DNA of 6,869 nt from DASTYU01 sp035764655 (GTDB lineage Bacteria > Chloroflexota > Limnocylindria > Limnocylindrales > CSP1-4), in NCBI GenBank assembly GCA_035764655.1, contig DASTYU010000224.1, positions 1-6,869 of the forward strand, written 5' to 3'. The position numbers and the translations under genes were made by a program. Under the pieces are notes generated by a model. That model was given only the letters and a program-made list of their open reading frames with translations, was not told where the DNA came from and searched no databases. This document shows positions 6,121 through 6,869 of this stretch, one piece after another; position 1 is the first letter of the stretch, and every line of letters starts with the position of its first letter.

Positions 6121-6126
6121 TGTCAA
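6121..6126 (-). promoter_or_regulatory. Perfect -35-like TTGACA upstream of the protease gene
   Basis: The minus strand reads TTGACA here, 74 nt upstream of the protease start codon. No convincing -10 lies 16-19 nt downstream (the region is GC-rich), so this is only a weak promoter candidate. It may use a relaxed -10 or be chance. Confidence 0.25.
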
Positions 6127-6151
6127 GCACATCTGCGCGACCGGGGTTCCT

Positions 6152-6161
6152 GCCAGATATC
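6152..6161 (-). repeat. GATATYTGGC motif, copy 1
   Basis: The minus strand reads GATATCTGGC. It is identical to the copy at 6234-6243 in opposite orientation, forming a 10-bp inverted repeat across the divergent protease/cyclase region. Confidence 0.4.
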
Positions 6162-6233
6162 AATCCCCGTAGTCGAAGTCAGGAGCGCACCGGTCAGATC
6201 GGTCGCGATGGCGGCCAAGAACGCGTTCCGGCC

Positions 6234-6243
6234 GATATCTGGC
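6234..6243 (+). repeat. GATATYTGGC motif, copy 2
   Basis: GATATCTGGC followed by TACC, as in copy 3 (which has two extra bases before TACC). Copies 1 and 2 are 78 nt apart, measured between their GATATC cores. Confidence 0.4.
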
Positions 6244-6293
6244 TACCAGCCCGGGCGTTCAGGCCCCTCGGGGGCACTTCTGGGCGGTCGAGT

Positions 6294-6309
6294 TGTGGGT
6301 TCGATCACG
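6294..6309. promoter_or_regulatory. CRP/FNR-like site upstream of the cyclase gene
   Basis: TGTGG, a 6-nt spacer and TCACG match eight of ten positions of the CRP consensus TGTGA-N6-TCACA with exact spacing. Its centre (6301.5) is about 41 nt upstream of the cyclase ATG, the class II activator position if the transcript is leaderless. I estimate roughly a one-in-ten chance of such a match somewhere in this gap, so it is suggestive only. Confidence 0.3.
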
Positions 6310-6315
6310 CCGGCT

Positions 6316-6325
6316 GATATTTGGC
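6316..6325 (+). repeat. GATATYTGGC motif, copy 3
   Basis: GATATTTGGC differs from copy 2 by one base and lies 82 nt downstream of it, just before the predicted -10 of the cyclase gene. Like copy 1 it is preceded by T. Confidence 0.35.
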
Positions 6326-6328
6326 CGC

Positions 6329-6334
6329 TACCCT
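6329..6334 (+). promoter_or_regulatory. TANNNT-type -10 box, possible leaderless start of the cyclase gene
   Basis: TACCCT ends 7 nt before the ATG at 6342, which would place the transcription start at or next to the A of the start codon. Leaderless genes in high-GC bacteria commonly show this spacing. There is no strong ribosome binding site (only GAGCGG, 6335-6340, directly adjacent), which fits a leaderless transcript. Confidence 0.4.
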
Positions 6335-6341
6335 GAGCGGA

Positions 6342-6869
6342 ATGGACCTGACGGAGCAGGCTGCCGGCGCGCCGACCACCACGCCGGGTGCGCCCGCGCC
6401 GCTCACCTTCCTCTTCACCGACGTCGAGGGCAGCACGCGCCTCTGGGAAGAGCGCCCGGAGGGGATGCGCTCGGCCCTCGAACGGCACGACGCGATCGTC
6501 AGGGCGGCCATTGCCGACGCCGAGGGTCAGATCGTCAAGACGACCGGCGACGGGCTGATGGCCGTGTTCGACAGTCCCAGCGGCGCCGTGACTGCCGCGG
6601 TCGCCGCACAGCTCGCGCTGTTCGGACAAGCCTGGCCCGACGGCTGCCTGATCCGTGTCCGCATGGGCATCCACACCGGTGAGGTCGAATCGCGCGGCGG
6701 CGACTTCTTCGGGCCCGCGGTCAACCGGACGGCGCGGATCATGTCGGCCGGCCACGGCGGGCAGGTCCTCCTGTCGGAGGCGACCGCCGGCATCGTGGAG
6801 AGCGCGCTGCCGGACCAGACGTCGCTGCGCGACCTCGGCGAACACCGCCTCAAAGACCTCGGGCGGCCG
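6342..6869 (+). CDS. Class III adenylyl cyclase domain protein (3' end outside window)
   Basis: The first 176 codons are visible and the frame runs off the right edge. The class III nucleotidyl cyclase domain covers about 20-175. All six canonical residues can be placed: metal-binding Asp27 (FTDVEGST) and Asp70 (TTGDG), adenine-specifying Lys66 and Asp121 (seven before the Asn), and transition-state Asn128 and Arg132 (GPAVNRTARI). This predicts ATP to cAMP conversion and a competent homodimer. The first 19 residues are a low-complexity Ala/Pro/Thr lead with no membrane segment, so the protein is cytoplasmic. In Chloroflexota and Actinomycetota this domain is often followed by an AAA/NB-ARC-type ATPase and TPR repeats, sometimes with LuxR-type HTH; the ending HRLKDLGRP is where such proteins continue. 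The start is the ATG at 6342. It is divergent from the protease gene. Confidence 0.93.
   Translation, partial: MDLTEQAAGAPTTTPGAPAPLTFLFTDVEGSTRLWEERPEGMRSALERHDAIVRAAIADAEGQIVKTTGDGLMAVFDSPSGAVTAAVAAQLALFGQAWPDGCLIRVRMGIHTGEVESRGGDFFGPAVNRTARIMSAGHGGQVLLSEATAGIVESALPDQTSLRDLGEHRLKDLGRP

Noticed and set aside
6047..6163. An N-terminal extension of the protease to an ATG at 6163
   Set aside because: The MRR signal peptide with an adjacent RBS begins at 6046; an extension would place 39 polar residues before it.
6263..6275. GCCCC-TCG-GGGGC hairpin as a terminator
   Set aside because: A short 5-bp stem with no T tract, lying between two divergent genes where no transcript is expected to end.
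6019..6336. A 105-codon + strand frame across the protease/cyclase intergenic region
   Set aside because: It begins inside the protease signal-peptide region on the opposite strand, has no RBS or recognisable motif, and overlaps the conserved-looking regulatory motifs.
6243..6845. A 200-codon minus-strand frame opposite the cyclase
   Set aside because: The + strand cyclase has all catalytic residues and typical codon use; the opposite frame shows no known motif.

Overview
This window is a GC-rich chromosomal segment, densely coding with G/C-dominated third codon positions. It looks like a free-living soil or sediment bacterium of the Chloroflexota/Actinomycetota type. The lineage is an inference from base composition, the class III cyclase with an FTDVEGSTRLW start, secreted proteases with PKD domains, and TetR/AraC regulators. 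No rRNA, tRNA, CRISPR array or mobile element is visible.

Layout, left to right. (1) Positions 3-167 carry the C-terminal end of an alpha/beta-hydrolase-like protein on the + strand; its 3' end overlaps the next gene tail to tail. (2) A TetR-family repressor (99-800, -) is transcribed away from two small membrane-protein genes (887-1273 and 1296-1634, +). These two proteins are clear tandem paralogues, about half identical. A 31-bp near-perfect palindrome (826-856) sits between the divergent genes, exactly over both predicted promoters, so the TetR protein probably controls itself and the membrane pair. (3) Three + strand genes follow with very tight spacing in the last two joints: a secreted seven-repeat FG-GAP/integrin-type beta-propeller (1742-3019), a DUF1579-like protein (3022-3486, 2 nt downstream), and an AraC-family regulator (3494-4375, 7 nt downstream). 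They look like one transcription unit.

(4) On the - strand, meeting the AraC gene stop to stop with only 6 nt between, is a secreted subtilisin-like protease (4382-6046). It has signal peptide, I9 propeptide, proteinase K/aqualysin-type S8 domain, PKD domain and a C-terminal beta-sandwich-like domain. A perfect 14-bp palindrome spans both stop codons. (5) A 295-nt divergent intergenic region (6047-6341) holds three copies of a GATATYTGGC motif and a CRP-like half-site pair. (6) A class III adenylyl cyclase gene begins at 6342 and runs off the right edge; all six canonical catalytic residues are present in the visible part.

The most unusual items are the TetR-controlled tandem pair of unrecognised three-helix membrane proteins, the tight propeller/DUF1579-like/AraC gene set, and the possible cAMP-responsive upstream region of the cyclase. 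None of these is proven to be a new system from sequence reading alone.
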